A stretch of 61,784 nucleotides of DNA, taken from positions 1-61,784 of the forward strand of contig NZ_AUZM01000036.1 in assembly GCF_000478195.2 (NCBI RefSeq), read 5' to 3'. The notes under the pieces were generated by a model. That model worked only from the letters and a program-made list of their open reading frames with translations, made no database searches and was not told the DNA's origin. The DNA is from Lyngbya aestuarii BL J (GTDB lineage Bacteria > Cyanobacteriota > Cyanobacteriia > Cyanobacteriales > Microcoleaceae). This document shows positions 1 to 8,617 of the stretch, one piece after another (position 1 is the first letter of the stretch; each line of letters starts with the position of its first letter). The translations under genes were made by a program, and so were the position numbers.

Positions 1-588
1 TGCATAGGGACACCACATCAATTCCATCGTTGCCAGAGGCGGACGTTTGCCAATTTCCCGACGATAGGGAACCAAAGCGGCTGCCTCGGGAAAATGAGCG
101 GGAAGATAGACAAACCCTAAATGAGTCGTCTCTAGAACCTGTTGAACCTGTTCAAAGGTTAGCGTTGTCCAGTCCACTCCCAACCGTTGCCAAATTTCAG
201 TTAGGGTAATCCCTTCTTTGGTTGGCATGGTATCCCCCCCGTGTAATATCACCGGAACGCCTGCTGTTGCCACAATTAACGCGGTTAAAGGAGTAACAGG
301 AGCGGTACGGGAGCGCCCATCGTAGGGACAATTCAAGAGTAAGGGAGGGGTCGAGAGCGGTTGAAGTTTGGACGCGAATTGATCGCAGCCATCTAACATT
401 CCGGCTAATTCTTCGCTGGTGGGTCGTTTGATGCGGTGGGCTATTAAAAATGCGCCAATTTGGGCAGGAGTTGCTTCCTGTAATAGCATCATTTTCATCG
501 CATCTGCGGCCTCGGTGCGATTGAGATTTTCGCCGGTATGAGGGCCACTGCCAATTTTACGAAGTAAGTCTCGAAAGCGATCGCTCAT
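1..588 (-). CDS. TrpD2-like phosphoribosyltransferase family protein, partial (3' end outside window)
   Basis: The frame is open from ATG at 588 to the window edge (196 codons visible), so the C-terminus is missing. The N-terminus has the helical domain of the anthranilate phosphoribosyltransferase family, with KIGSGPHTGENLNRTEA near residues 11-27 and an EATPAQIGAFLIAHR segment. Where true TrpD has its GTGGD phosphate loop, this protein has CPYDGRSRT, followed by ILHGGDTMPTKEG. That pattern fits the TrpD2/YbiB branch, whose members bind nucleic acid and do not make tryptophan. It lies 50 bp downstream of the LysR gene on the same strand and may be cotranscribed with it. The family call is firm; enzyme activity cannot be judged from the part seen. 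Confidence 0.8.
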   Translation of the reverse strand, partial: MSDRFRDLLRKIGSGPHTGENLNRTEAADAMKMMLLQEATPAQIGAFLIAHRIKRPTSEELAGMLDGCDQFASKLQPLSTPPLLLNCPYDGRSRTAPVTPLTALIVATAGVPVILHGGDTMPTKEGITLTEIWQRLGVDWTTLTFEQVQQVLETTHLGFVYLPAHFPEAAALVPYRREIGKRPPLATMELMWCPYA

Positions 589-638
589 TACATCTGTTTA
601 GAGGTGAAAACAACTAGGAAGTCTCTAGCATATCTGGT

Positions 639-1646
639 TTAAGAGGGACTTTCGGCAGTTATTTTGCCAACTTTTTCGAGAACGGGATCACAAGTTGGCG
701 GAATAAACTCTTGGACTAATTTCCAGAAATATTCTATCGGGGGAATTTGCATTCGATCCGAAGTGGCGACCATAACGACTTCCCGACTCCAAGCCCGATC
801 ACAGGCGGATGGGGATAAATCGTTGGGTTTTTTGGTGTTTGTTGGGTTGACCTCTGCGACACCAATTGGACGAATGGCTAAAGTCGAGTCAGTTTGAGAT
901 TCAATTAAGGCTGAACGGGGGAGTAAAGCCACTAATTCTCCCTGACGGACGACTCCTCGAAACCCATCTAGGGTGTTGAGTTCGAGAACTGCTTTGAGTT
1001 GGGCTTGGGTTTGATTAAATTTTTCTAAGACCCAACGCTGCATTCCATAACCGTCTTTGAACACCACTTGCGGATAAAGAACCAGTTCTGACCAAGGAAC
1101 TTGGGTGTAACTGGCGAGGGGATGGGTAGCGGCCATCAATACTTCTATCGGTTCCCAATAGAGGCTTTGGACAATCAATTCTCCGGTTGCGGTAAATGAG
1201 CGGTTATTCATCACAATGGCGACGTCAACTAACCCATCTCGCAACACCTTGAGCGCCCGATCACTTCCGAGGGAGGTGACTCGCAGTTGAACTTCTGGGT
1301 AAGCGTAGCAAAATTTCTGCAACACGGGAGGTAGGTAAGAGGCACAAATTGAATGAATGGCTGCCACACAGAGTTCGGGTTGTTTTCCCGCGAGTAAGGA
1401 GGCTAATTCTTCTTTTGCACTGTCCCAGGTTTGACAAATTTTGCGAGCATAGGGCCAAAAGCGTTCTCCCCCAACGGTCAGCTTTGCTTGAGCGGTACGA
1501 TGGAATAGAGGTAAACCGAGTTCGGCTTCTAATCCTTGCACTTGACGGCTGATCGTTGACTGAGTAACCCCACATTTGTGTGCGGCTTGTTGAAAGCTTC
1601 CGGTTTCAGCCACACACAGAAAAGATTGCAACTGCTCTAAGCGCAT
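639..1646 (-). CDS. LysR-type transcriptional regulator
   Basis: This is a 335-residue protein with a typical LysR N-terminal winged helix-turn-helix (residues 1-60, with AETGSFQQAAHKCGVTQSTI as recognition region) and a periplasmic-binding-protein-like effector domain from about residue 90 to 310. Length is normal for the family apart from a small insertion rich in Asn/Lys/Pro near residue 270. It precedes the TrpD2-like gene on the same strand. The helix-turn-helix resembles cyanobacterial LysR proteins that control carbon assimilation and photosynthesis genes (RbcR/NdhR/PacR-type), but the exact orthologue cannot be fixed without a tree. The effector is unknown. Confidence 0.85.
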   Translation of the reverse strand: MRLEQLQSFLCVAETGSFQQAAHKCGVTQSTISRQVQGLEAELGLPLFHRTAQAKLTVGGERFWPYARKICQTWDSAKEELASLLAGKQPELCVAAIHSICASYLPPVLQKFCYAYPEVQLRVTSLGSDRALKVLRDGLVDVAIVMNNRSFTATGELIVQSLYWEPIEVLMAATHPLASYTQVPWSELVLYPQVVFKDGYGMQRWVLEKFNQTQAQLKAVLELNTLDGFRGVVRQGELVALLPRSALIESQTDSTLAIRPIGVAEVNPTNTKKPNDLSPSACDRAWSREVVMVATSDRMQIPPIEYFWKLVQEFIPPTCDPVLEKVGKITAESPS

Positions 1647-1966
1647 GAAAATTTGATTAAGATGGCTGTACTCTATCCAAATTTATGGTACTTGATCTAC
1701 ATTTTTAGTTTAGTAGAGGTTGATACAGCGTTTTCTCGAAGAATTATTGACATTCTTCCCGCCGCCCAATCTCCCAATCTCCCAATCTCCCAATCTCCCA
1801 ATCTCCCCATTTCTCAAGAATTAATCTCTTTTTTCGGAATCTTCCGTCGGAGTCGGGCCGTCGTTGGTATAATCTGAAGATATTTTTGATGAGTAGTGTC
1901 AGCGCCCCCCGTGCCAAGCGATCGCCCAAGTCCGGATAGCGCAATTTGTGAGGAGATCTAAAATTT
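1647..1966. other. Intergenic region upstream of the carbamoyltransferase operon
   Basis: A 320-bp divergent spacer between the LysR gene and the carbamoyltransferase gene. It contains a tandem octamer tract (1765-1808), a HIP1 palindrome near 1919-1926, and a GGAG ribosome-binding site just before the ATG at 1967. Small open frames here are low-complexity translations of the tandem tract and I do not believe them. Promoters for both flanking genes must lie here, but I cannot place them. Confidence 0.6.
1765..1808. repeat. Tandem octamer repeat, unit CCCAATCT
   Basis: Five head-to-tail copies of CCCAATCT (1765-1804) are followed by a decayed copy. Such short tandem tracts are common in intergenic DNA of filamentous cyanobacteria and vary in copy number. 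No coding function is likely. Confidence 0.85.
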
Positions 1967-3904
1967 ATGCACATACTGGGAATTTCAGCCTATTATCACG
2001 ATAGTGCAGCGGCTTTAGTCCGAGATGGAGAGATTATCGCTGCCGCCCAAGAAGAACGATTTTCCCGAAAAAAGCACGATGCCCGCTTTCCTGAACACGC
2101 GATCCGCTACTGTTTACAACAAGCCAATATTACCCTTCTTGATGTTGATCATATTGTTTTCTATGACAAACCTTTAGTCAAATTTGAACGACTTTTAGAA
2201 ACTTACCTCAGCTACGCCCCGAATGGGTTTCGTTCGTTTATAATGGCGATGCCTGTTTGGTTGAAAGAAAAACTTTACCTGAAAACGATCTTAAAAAAAG
2301 AATTTTCCAATTTACTCGGTGTTAAACGGGCAAAATTGCCAAAATTGATGTTTTCTGAACATCATCAGTCTCACGCGGCTTCTGCCTATTTTCCCAGTCC
2401 TTTTGAACGGGCGGCGGTTTTGTGTCTCGATGGTGTGGGGGAATGGGCGACAACAACGGTATGGTTAGGCGAAGGCAATACTCTAACTCCGCAGTGGGAG
2501 ATTGACTTTCCCCATTCCTTGGGTTTGTTGTATTCTGCCTTTACTTATTATACCGGATTTAAAGTCAATTCTGGTGAGTACAAACTGATGGGGTTGGCGC
2601 CTTATGGTCAGCCGAAATATGTTGATACAATTCTCACCCATTTAATTGATTTAAAAGACGATGGTACTTTCCGGTTGAATATGGATTATTTCAACTATAC
2701 CGTCGGCTTAACGATGACAAATAAAAAGTTTGATCAACTGTTTGCAGGGCCGCCTCGTCAACCGGAAACCAAACTCACTCAACGAGAAATGGATATCGCC
2801 GCTTCAATACAAGTGGTGACAGAAGAAGTGGTTTTACGGTTATCAAGAACGGTTCAAAAAGAACTGAATGTTGATTATCTTTGTATGGCGGGAGGGGTAG
2901 CGTTAAATTGTGTTGCAAACGGTCGTATTTTGCGCGAAGGGCCGTTTAAAGACATTTGGATTCAACCCGCAGCCGGAGATGCAGGCGGAGCGTTAGGGGC
3001 GGCTTTGGCGGTATGGTATCAATATCACAATCAACCTCGAACTGTTGAACCCGAAAAAGTATTTGCCGTGAGTACAACTGTAGAAAATCCGGCGATTAAA
3101 AACTCAACAATTGCGACGTTAGAACCTAAAATAAAGACGGTTTCTGCCCCGAAAGATCGGATGAAAGGAGCTTATTTAGGGCCAAGATTTAGTGATGAGG
3201 ACATTCTACTTTATCTCGACTCAATTAACGCGGCTTATGTGCGATTAGAAGATGCGAAATTAATGCCCCGTTTGGCGGAAATTTTAGACGAAGGAAACGT
3301 TGTTGGGTGGTTTCAAGGTCGGATGGAATTTGGGCCGCGATCGTTGGGTGGACGTTCAATTATTGGCGATCCCCGCAACTCTAAAATGCAGTCGGTGATG
3401 AACTTAAAGATTAAATATCGGGAATCTTTTCGACCCTTTGCACCGTCTGTTTTAGCCGAACGAGTGTCTGATTATTTTGATATGAATTCAGCCAGTCCTT
3501 ATATGTTGTTAGTGGCGCCTGTTAAAAAAGATGTTCGTATTTCCATGACGGCTGAACAACAACAATTATTTGGAATTGATCAACTCAAAATTCCGCGTTC
3601 AGAAATTCCTGCAATTACTCATGTCGATTATTCTGCACGGGTACAAACGGTTCATCAAGACACAAATCCTCGCTATCACGACCTGATTTCTCACTTTGAA
3701 AAACGAACCGGATGTGGTGTAATTGTCAATACTTCCTTTAACGTGCGAGGTGAACCCATTGTTTGCACACCGGAAGATGCTTATCGCTGTTTTATGCGAA
3801 CCGAGATGGATTATTTAGTATTAGAAAACTATCTTCTCGCTAAATCCGATCAAACACCCTGGGAAAAAGATGAGTCTTGGAAACAGGAATTTGAGTTAGA
3901 TTAA
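1967..3904 (+). CDS. Carbamoyltransferase, NodU/CmcH (SxtI-like) family
   Basis: This 645-residue protein has both halves of the O-carbamoyltransferase family. The N-terminal Kae1-like domain starts HILGISAYYHDSAAAL and carries the metal-binding EHHQSHAASAYF motif near residues 131-142 and an LDGVGEW segment. The C-terminal half carries GWFQGRMEFGPRSLGGRSI, the signature of the carbamoyl-adenylate-forming domain. Members transfer a carbamoyl group from carbamoyl phosphate to a hydroxyl of a sugar, antibiotic or toxin. It heads an apparent operon with SxtJ- and DUF5989-family genes and SGNH hydrolases, the same order as sxtI-sxtJ-sxtK-sxtL. The acceptor is unknown; an exported glycan or small metabolite is inferred. 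A GGAG ribosome-binding site precedes the ATG. Confidence 0.92.
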   Translation: MHILGISAYYHDSAAALVRDGEIIAAAQEERFSRKKHDARFPEHAIRYCLQQANITLLDVDHIVFYDKPLVKFERLLETYLSYAPNGFRSFIMAMPVWLKEKLYLKTILKKEFSNLLGVKRAKLPKLMFSEHHQSHAASAYFPSPFERAAVLCLDGVGEWATTTVWLGEGNTLTPQWEIDFPHSLGLLYSAFTYYTGFKVNSGEYKLMGLAPYGQPKYVDTILTHLIDLKDDGTFRLNMDYFNYTVGLTMTNKKFDQLFAGPPRQPETKLTQREMDIAASIQVVTEEVVLRLSRTVQKELNVDYLCMAGGVALNCVANGRILREGPFKDIWIQPAAGDAGGALGAALAVWYQYHNQPRTVEPEKVFAVSTTVENPAIKNSTIATLEPKIKTVSAPKDRMKGAYLGPRFSDEDILLYLDSINAAYVRLEDAKLMPRLAEILDEGNVVGWFQGRMEFGPRSLGGRSIIGDPRNSKMQSVMNLKIKYRESFRPFAPSVLAERVSDYFDMNSASPYMLLVAPVKKDVRISMTAEQQQLFGIDQLKIPRSEIPAITHVDYSARVQTVHQDTNPRYHDLISHFEKRTGCGVIVNTSFNVRGEPIVCTPEDAYRCFMRTEMDYLVLENYLLAKSDQTPWEKDESWKQEFELD

Positions 3905-3976
3905 TTTGAATCCCCCGATCATCCCGCGCCCCCGTGACCCCGAAAAAGAGGAACTTAGAACTCTAATTCCCCCCAG

Positions 3977-4019
3977 AATTGGGGGGCTAGGGGGGCGCAT
4001 AATTGGGGGGCTAGGGGGG
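3977..4019 (+). repeat. G-rich direct repeat with G-quadruplex pattern
   Basis: AATTGGGGGGCTAGGGGGG occurs twice (3977-3995 and 4001-4019). Together they give four G6 tracts with loops of 3, 9 and 3 bases. An inverted CCCCCC tract sits just upstream (near 3969-3974), so a hairpin is also possible. It lies between the carbamoyltransferase stop and the SxtJ start, where it could act as an attenuator or RNA-processing site. Similar GC tracts are dispersed in cyanobacterial intergenic DNA. Confidence 0.7.
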
Positions 4020-4078
4020 ATAAAATGGGGCTTAACGAGACAATTTCAGCTTAGTTTTGTACACTCAATCAACAAACA

Positions 4079-4489
4079 ATGGATCACGATATTCCTAAGC
4101 TTGATAAAAAAGGTTTGCGAGAGTTCGGACTCACAACAGGCGGCATATTTGCGGGGTTGTTTGGGTTCGTGCTTCCCCTCGTATTTCGACACTGGCCCCC
4201 TCCGGTTTGGCCCTGGATATTGGGGTCAATTTTGGCGGTGTGGGCGTTGATTATTCCCGGTACCCTTGATCCGATTTATCACGGTTGGATGCGGGTTGGT
4301 TTGGTTTTAAGCGGGATTAATACCAGGATTATTCTAGGGATGGTGTTTTACGTTATGATGACACCGATGGCATTGATTAAACGAATTTTCGGCAGCGATG
4401 CCATGCAGCGGGAATTGAACCCCAATCTCTCAACCTATCGGGTTGGAAGTCAAGTTAGAAATCGTGAAAGTATGGAGCGTCCTTTCTAG
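4079..4489 (+). CDS. SxtJ-family membrane protein
   Basis: This 136-residue protein has three likely membrane segments: about 16-38 (TTGGIFAGLFGFVLPLVF), 45-62 (WILGSILAVWALIIPGTL) and 87-105. A basic C-terminal tail follows. Sequence and position match the SxtJ family, named from the saxitoxin cluster, where it always follows the carbamoyltransferase and has no known function. Its stop codon TAG shares its last base with the GTG start of the next gene, so translational coupling is likely. An overlapping frame starting at 3906 is the translation of the G-rich spacer and is not a gene. Confidence 0.85.
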   Translation: MDHDIPKLDKKGLREFGLTTGGIFAGLFGFVLPLVFRHWPPPVWPWILGSILAVWALIIPGTLDPIYHGWMRVGLVLSGINTRIILGMVFYVMMTPMALIKRIFGSDAMQRELNPNLSTYRVGSQVRNRESMERPF

Positions 4490-4653
4490 TGTTTGAAGCA
4501 ACATTAGACTTTTTAAAAGATTTGTGGGCGTTTATGAAAGAACGCAAAAAGTATTGGTTATTGCCTCTGATTATTACTTTGGTTTTGTTGGGGGCGTTAA
4601 TTGTTCTCTCTCAAGGTTCTGCGATCGCTCCGTTTATTTATACGTTGTTCTAA
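4489..4653 (+). CDS. DUF5989-family small membrane protein (SxtK-like)
   Basis: A 54-residue frame starts at GTG (4489-4491), which overlaps the preceding TAG by one base. The product begins with an amphipathic stretch (FEATLDFLKDLWAFMKERKK), has one hydrophobic helix (WLLPLIITLVLLGALIVL), and ends with APFIYTLF. This fits the DUF5989 family, found directly after SxtJ in saxitoxin and many unrelated clusters. It is small enough to be missed by length cut-offs. Function is unknown; the close coupling suggests a membrane subcomplex with the SxtJ protein. Confidence 0.82.
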   Translation: MFEATLDFLKDLWAFMKERKKYWLLPLIITLVLLGALIVLSQGSAIAPFIYTLF

Positions 4654-4701
4654 ACTTGAACACATTGAAGACGGAAGCTATAAAAAACCAAGAAGTATTC
4701 T

Positions 4702-4731
4702 TGTAGAGATGTTCCTAATAATGTCTCTACA
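4702..4731. repeat. 30-bp palindromic element, TGTAGAGA type
   Basis: A 30-bp imperfect palindrome begins TGTAGAGATG and ends TGTCTCTACA. A second element with the same arms and length is at 29711-29740. It follows the DUF5989 stop codon, so it could end or process the upstream transcript before the SGNH-hydrolase genes. Palindromes of this type are dispersed in cyanobacterial genomes. Confidence 0.75.
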
Positions 4732-4764
4732 GAGCTTTATTTTTTTGAAGATAAGTAGACGAGA

Positions 4765-5973
4765 ATGGGTAAACGCAAGGCTTGGATATTGAATCTAGGT
4801 TTAACACTAGGAAGTGTTTTATTTGGCGTATTGATGGGGGAAATTGGATTGCGTTTAGCTGGAATTGAAGGGTTAAAAAAGTTGCCTCAACCGGGTCATG
4901 GTAATTTTTCACCTTCTTTTTATACCATGTCTCATCCTGATTTGGGCTGGACAAATCGACCGGGGGCTTCTGGGTTATGGGAACAGGAAGGTGAAGCTTA
5001 TATTAAGATTAATATTAATGGATTTCGAGATCAAATTTACTCTAAAAACAAGGCAAAAGATACAGTCAGAATTGCTGTTTTAGGGGATTCTTTTACGTTA
5101 GCGGTGCAGGTTGACGTTGAACAAACTTACTGGTCTACCATCGAAAAAGAATTACAAAACTGTGCCGGATTGAAAGGTAAAAAAGTAGAAGTGATGAATT
5201 TTGGGGTGGATGGTTATGGTACCGCCCAAGAATTATTAATGTTGCGTGAAAAGGTGTGGGACTATAACCCAGATATTGTGATTCTTTCCTTTTTTATTGG
5301 CAATGATATAATTGATAATTCAGCACAACTTGAAAGTAATCATTATCGACCGTTTTTTGTATATAAAGATGGGGAATTAGTGCCGGATTATTCCTTTAGA
5401 AACTTATCGCTTGAACATAGCGATCGCTATTGGATTACGGCTGTTGATCGGCTACCCAGTGGATTGGTTAATCATTCGAGAATTTTACAAGTTGCTAAAA
5501 AAGCAGAACGAGATTTAAAGCAAAAAAATTTACTGCAACATTTAAACAAACTTAATGCTAAAAACTTTCAAGAACCCACCGATCTTGTTTGGCAAGAAGC
5601 CTGGAATATTACTGAAGATTTAATCACTCTGATGAATCAGGAAGTTCAACAAAAAAATGCCGAATTTTTGTTAGTAACGATTGCTGATCCGATACAGGTT
5701 CATCCCAATCCAGCTTTTCGTCAATCTTTTATGAATACTTATCAAATAGAAGATTTATCTTATCCTGATCAACGACTCCAAAGATTAGGCGATCGCAAAC
5801 GTTTTCCCGTGTTAAATTTAGCCGAACCCTTTCAAGCCTATTCAGAAGAAAATAACATCTGTTTACATGGGTTTGAAACAGCAGTTCCTTGTGCGGGACA
5901 TTGGAACCCAGACGGACATCAATTTGCCGGAAAATTAATCGCAAATCAGTTATGTCAACAGGTGAAAAAATGA
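4765..5973 (+). CDS. Membrane-anchored SGNH/GDSL hydrolase (SxtL-like), copy 1
   Basis: This 402-residue protein has an N-terminal signal anchor (residues 9-25) and an SGNH hydrolase fold outside the cytoplasm. Visible blocks are LGDSF (nucleophile S109), NFGVDGYGTAQE (oxyanion Gly region), FIGND (N180), and the C-terminal GHWNPDG (H379). The residue two before the His, acidic in most paralogues here, is Ala377, so the dyad or triad may be altered. SGNH enzymes act as esterases or acetyl-transferring or acetyl-removing enzymes on lipids, glycans and small molecules. In saxitoxin clusters this position is held by the GDSL lipase SxtL. The gene overlaps the next by ATGA. Confidence 0.85.
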   Translation: MGKRKAWILNLGLTLGSVLFGVLMGEIGLRLAGIEGLKKLPQPGHGNFSPSFYTMSHPDLGWTNRPGASGLWEQEGEAYIKININGFRDQIYSKNKAKDTVRIAVLGDSFTLAVQVDVEQTYWSTIEKELQNCAGLKGKKVEVMNFGVDGYGTAQELLMLREKVWDYNPDIVILSFFIGNDIIDNSAQLESNHYRPFFVYKDGELVPDYSFRNLSLEHSDRYWITAVDRLPSGLVNHSRILQVAKKAERDLKQKNLLQHLNKLNAKNFQEPTDLVWQEAWNITEDLITLMNQEVQQKNAEFLLVTIADPIQVHPNPAFRQSFMNTYQIEDLSYPDQRLQRLGDRKRFPVLNLAEPFQAYSEENNICLHGFETAVPCAGHWNPDGHQFAGKLIANQLCQQVKK

Positions 5974-7202
5974 TCAAGAAACTTAAACCTTTAGCTATTA
6001 ATTTGGGCTTAGTTTGTGGAAGTTTTATCTTTGCAATTTTGATCGGTGAAATCGGTTTACGGCTAGCGGGAATTGAGGCACCATTACCGCCCGATCCTGA
6101 GTCAGAAACCCTCGCTTATCGGGTTGATGATCCCCACCGGGGTTGGGCGCCTCGGGCGAATGCAGTGACGGTGTGGGCGGGGGAAGGGGAAAGAACCGGA
6201 GTTCAGATGAATAGTAGCGGAATGCGCGATCAAGAACGAACCGTTAATAAGCCTGAAAATACCTATCGAATTGCGTTTTTAGGAGACTCATTTGTTGAGG
6301 CGATTCATGTTCCGTTAGAATATACCGCAGCAGCAATTATGGAACAAAAATTAGCCGAATGTTCAGCGTTAAACGGGAAGAATGTTGAGGTTTTAAATTT
6401 TGGAGTTCAGGGTTATGGTACCGCCCAAGAATTGATGACATTACGCCATCACGTTTGGCAATTTTCCCCAGATTTAGTATTGTTGGGTTTTTATCCAGGC
6501 AATGATATCCGTAATAATTATAAACCTTTAGAACATGATCATTTTCGTCCTTATTTTACCTTAGAAAATGGTCAATGGGTGATTGATAATTCTTTTAAAG
6601 ATTTAACTCAACTGGAACGGGATTACTATTCAACTTCTAGACTCGATTATTTACCCCGTTGGTTGTTAGAAAATTCCCGAATTTTACAACTGATTCGACA
6701 AGCGGAAGCGACAGCAAAACAGCGTCAATTTGAACAAGATTACGAACAAACGAATATCAATTTCTACAAAGAACCCCCCGATGAAAATTGGGAAGAAGCT
6801 TGGAATATTACTGAAGGATTAATTTCGTTAATTCAGGATGAAGTTAAACAGCAAGGTGTTGATTTTATGGTGTTTACGATTAGTGATTCTTATCAAGTTC
6901 ATCCCAAACTAGATAAACGCCAAGAGTTCATGGAAAAATACGATATTCAAGATTTATTTTACCCCGACAAGCGTATTCAAGCGTTAGGTGAACGAGAAGA
7001 TTTTACTGTGTTTAGATTAGCCGAACCTCTACAAAAAGTAGCAGAAGAAAAAGGCGAGTGTTTGCATGGTTTTGAGAATGCGTTTCCCTGTGAAGGTCAT
7101 TGGAATCGAGACGGAAATCGAGTTGCGGCTGAGTTAATGTCGAATCAAATTTGTCAGCGAATTACATCTCAGCAGGTACAAAAAACAAACCAAACACCCT
7201 AA
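5970..7202 (+). CDS. Membrane-anchored SGNH/GDSL hydrolase (SxtL-like), copy 2
   Basis: The start is ATG at 5970, overlapping the previous stop by four bases (ATGA), and gives 410 residues. An upstream in-frame extension to 5889 only reads the 3' end of copy 1 in another frame. The protein is a clear tandem duplicate of copy 1: signal anchor at residues 9-25, LGDSF with S107, NFGVQGYGTAQEL, YPGND, and CEGHWNRDGN at the end with Glu in place of the usual Asp. Shared C-terminal Cys residues (CLHGFE, FPCEGH) suggest a conserved disulfide. The substrate is unknown. Confidence 0.87.
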   Translation: MIKKLKPLAINLGLVCGSFIFAILIGEIGLRLAGIEAPLPPDPESETLAYRVDDPHRGWAPRANAVTVWAGEGERTGVQMNSSGMRDQERTVNKPENTYRIAFLGDSFVEAIHVPLEYTAAAIMEQKLAECSALNGKNVEVLNFGVQGYGTAQELMTLRHHVWQFSPDLVLLGFYPGNDIRNNYKPLEHDHFRPYFTLENGQWVIDNSFKDLTQLERDYYSTSRLDYLPRWLLENSRILQLIRQAEATAKQRQFEQDYEQTNINFYKEPPDENWEEAWNITEGLISLIQDEVKQQGVDFMVFTISDSYQVHPKLDKRQEFMEKYDIQDLFYPDKRIQALGEREDFTVFRLAEPLQKVAEEKGECLHGFENAFPCEGHWNRDGNRVAAELMSNQICQRITSQQVQKTNQTP

Positions 7203-7208
7203 TTTTTT

Positions 7209-8564
7209 ATGAAATTTTATCAGAGTCTTAAAAAATTACCTGTTATCAAACAAGTTAAACCTTGGGTAACTGTGGGTTTAGTTAACTTAGTTCTATTGTT
7301 TGTTTTAACAGAAGCCGTATTATTTTTATTGATTTGGATTACTGAAAAACGTATTATTTATTTTTCTCCTAAAAGAGTTGGTAATCATCCAGAATCTTTT
7401 GTTTTAACAAAATTATCTCAGAAAAAATCAAACAATGAATCTATTCTTGTTCGCTTTCATCCATTTTTTGGCTATGTTCTGAAACCCGGAGTCTATAACC
7501 ATGAAAATTCTGGGTTAAAAGTGAATAATTATGGCTTTTTCTCGCCTTATAATTATCCCTATACCAAAACTCATTCTAATCAAGTTATTATTGGTATTTT
7601 TGGGGGTTCGGTAGCGAGTGATTTTAGTGTGAATGAAACGATTGATCCTTCTCATCCTCGAACTCTGATTCAAAAACTCCAATCTTTACCCCAGTTTAAA
7701 AATAAAGAAATTATTGTTCTAAACTTTGCCAACGGTGGATACAAACAACCCCAACAACTTTTAATTTTAAGTTATTTTTTATCGATGGGTCAAGAGTTTG
7801 ATTTGGTGATTAATATTGATGGCTTTAATGAACTGGCATTATCTCCCTTAAATAACCAAGCAAAACTTAATTTTTCTATGCCAAGTTTTCAACATTTTCA
7901 ACCGTTAACGAGTTTAGTTAATGCAGATTTATCGGCGATTGTTTCCATGGGAGAAATAATTAAAACTAAACAAAAATTAACTCAAGTCAATCAACAGTTA
8001 AATCAATGTCAACTGGCTTGGTGTTATGGGGTTAATCAGCTTAGAATAAAACATTTATCCAAAAGTTATCAGCAGCAAGTCAGTGATTTTGATCAACGTC
8101 AAATCCAGAAACAATCCACAGCAGGTCATTCTGAAAAAAGTCTGATTGCATTATCTAAAACATCAGAAGTATTAGAAGATACCGTTGCGGTTAATCAAGC
8201 CGTTAATAACTGGTTTGAATCTTCTCTGATGATGTCTCATTTACTTTCAATGCGTCAGATTCCCTATTTTCATTTTATTCAACCCAATCAACATTACCCA
8301 ACTGAACGAATTTTTTCATCAGCAGAAAAGCAAATGATTCGGGAGAGTCCCTATCATCAAGCTGCTCGAAAGAACTATCCAGTTTTGATTTCCAAAGCTG
8401 AACAGATGCAAAAATATGGTATAAACCTATTCAATGCTGTTAAAATTTTAGATGAGACTTCCGAAACGGTTTATCGAGATAGTTGTTGTCATTATAATCA
8501 ACTTGGACAGGATATCCTAACCGATTATGTCGCTCAGTCCATTATAAAAACTTTTCATCCCTAA
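7209..8564 (+). CDS. SGNH-hydrolase-like membrane-anchored protein, GGS subtype, copy 1
   Basis: This 451-residue protein has a single N-terminal membrane segment (about 20-43) and an extracytoplasmic domain. The nucleophile block reads FGGSVAS (S134) instead of GDS. The equivalent of block III is NIDGFNEL, and the C-terminal block is CCHYNQLG. Conserved lengths and the motif LKPG...NNYGF are shared with the next gene, so the two are recent duplicates within a subfamily distinct from copies 1 and 2. It begins 6 bp after copy 2 and is surely cotranscribed. I assign the SGNH superfamily from the motif order; the reaction is not known. Confidence 0.75.
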   Translation: MKFYQSLKKLPVIKQVKPWVTVGLVNLVLLFVLTEAVLFLLIWITEKRIIYFSPKRVGNHPESFVLTKLSQKKSNNESILVRFHPFFGYVLKPGVYNHENSGLKVNNYGFFSPYNYPYTKTHSNQVIIGIFGGSVASDFSVNETIDPSHPRTLIQKLQSLPQFKNKEIIVLNFANGGYKQPQQLLILSYFLSMGQEFDLVINIDGFNELALSPLNNQAKLNFSMPSFQHFQPLTSLVNADLSAIVSMGEIIKTKQKLTQVNQQLNQCQLAWCYGVNQLRIKHLSKSYQQQVSDFDQRQIQKQSTAGHSEKSLIALSKTSEVLEDTVAVNQAVNNWFESSLMMSHLLSMRQIPYFHFIQPNQHYPTERIFSSAEKQMIRESPYHQAARKNYPVLISKAEQMQKYGINLFNAVKILDETSETVYRDSCCHYNQLGQDILTDYVAQSIIKTFHP

Positions 8565-8617
8565 CAACTCTCAGATCGGTTTTGATTGCCTCTCAATATT
8601 ACCTTAAAAAAAGATAA

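Noticed and set aside
3906-4250. 114-residue frame after the carbamoyltransferase
   Set aside because: It reads the G-rich spacer repeat and then SxtJ in the wrong frame; Pro/Gly/Arg-rich with no likeness.
1967-5973. Possible saxitoxin biosynthesis cluster
   Set aside because: Only the sxtI-J-K-L-like part is present; no polyketide synthase-like sxtA, amidinotransferase sxtG or tailoring oxygenases are seen, and these four families are found widely outside toxin producers.
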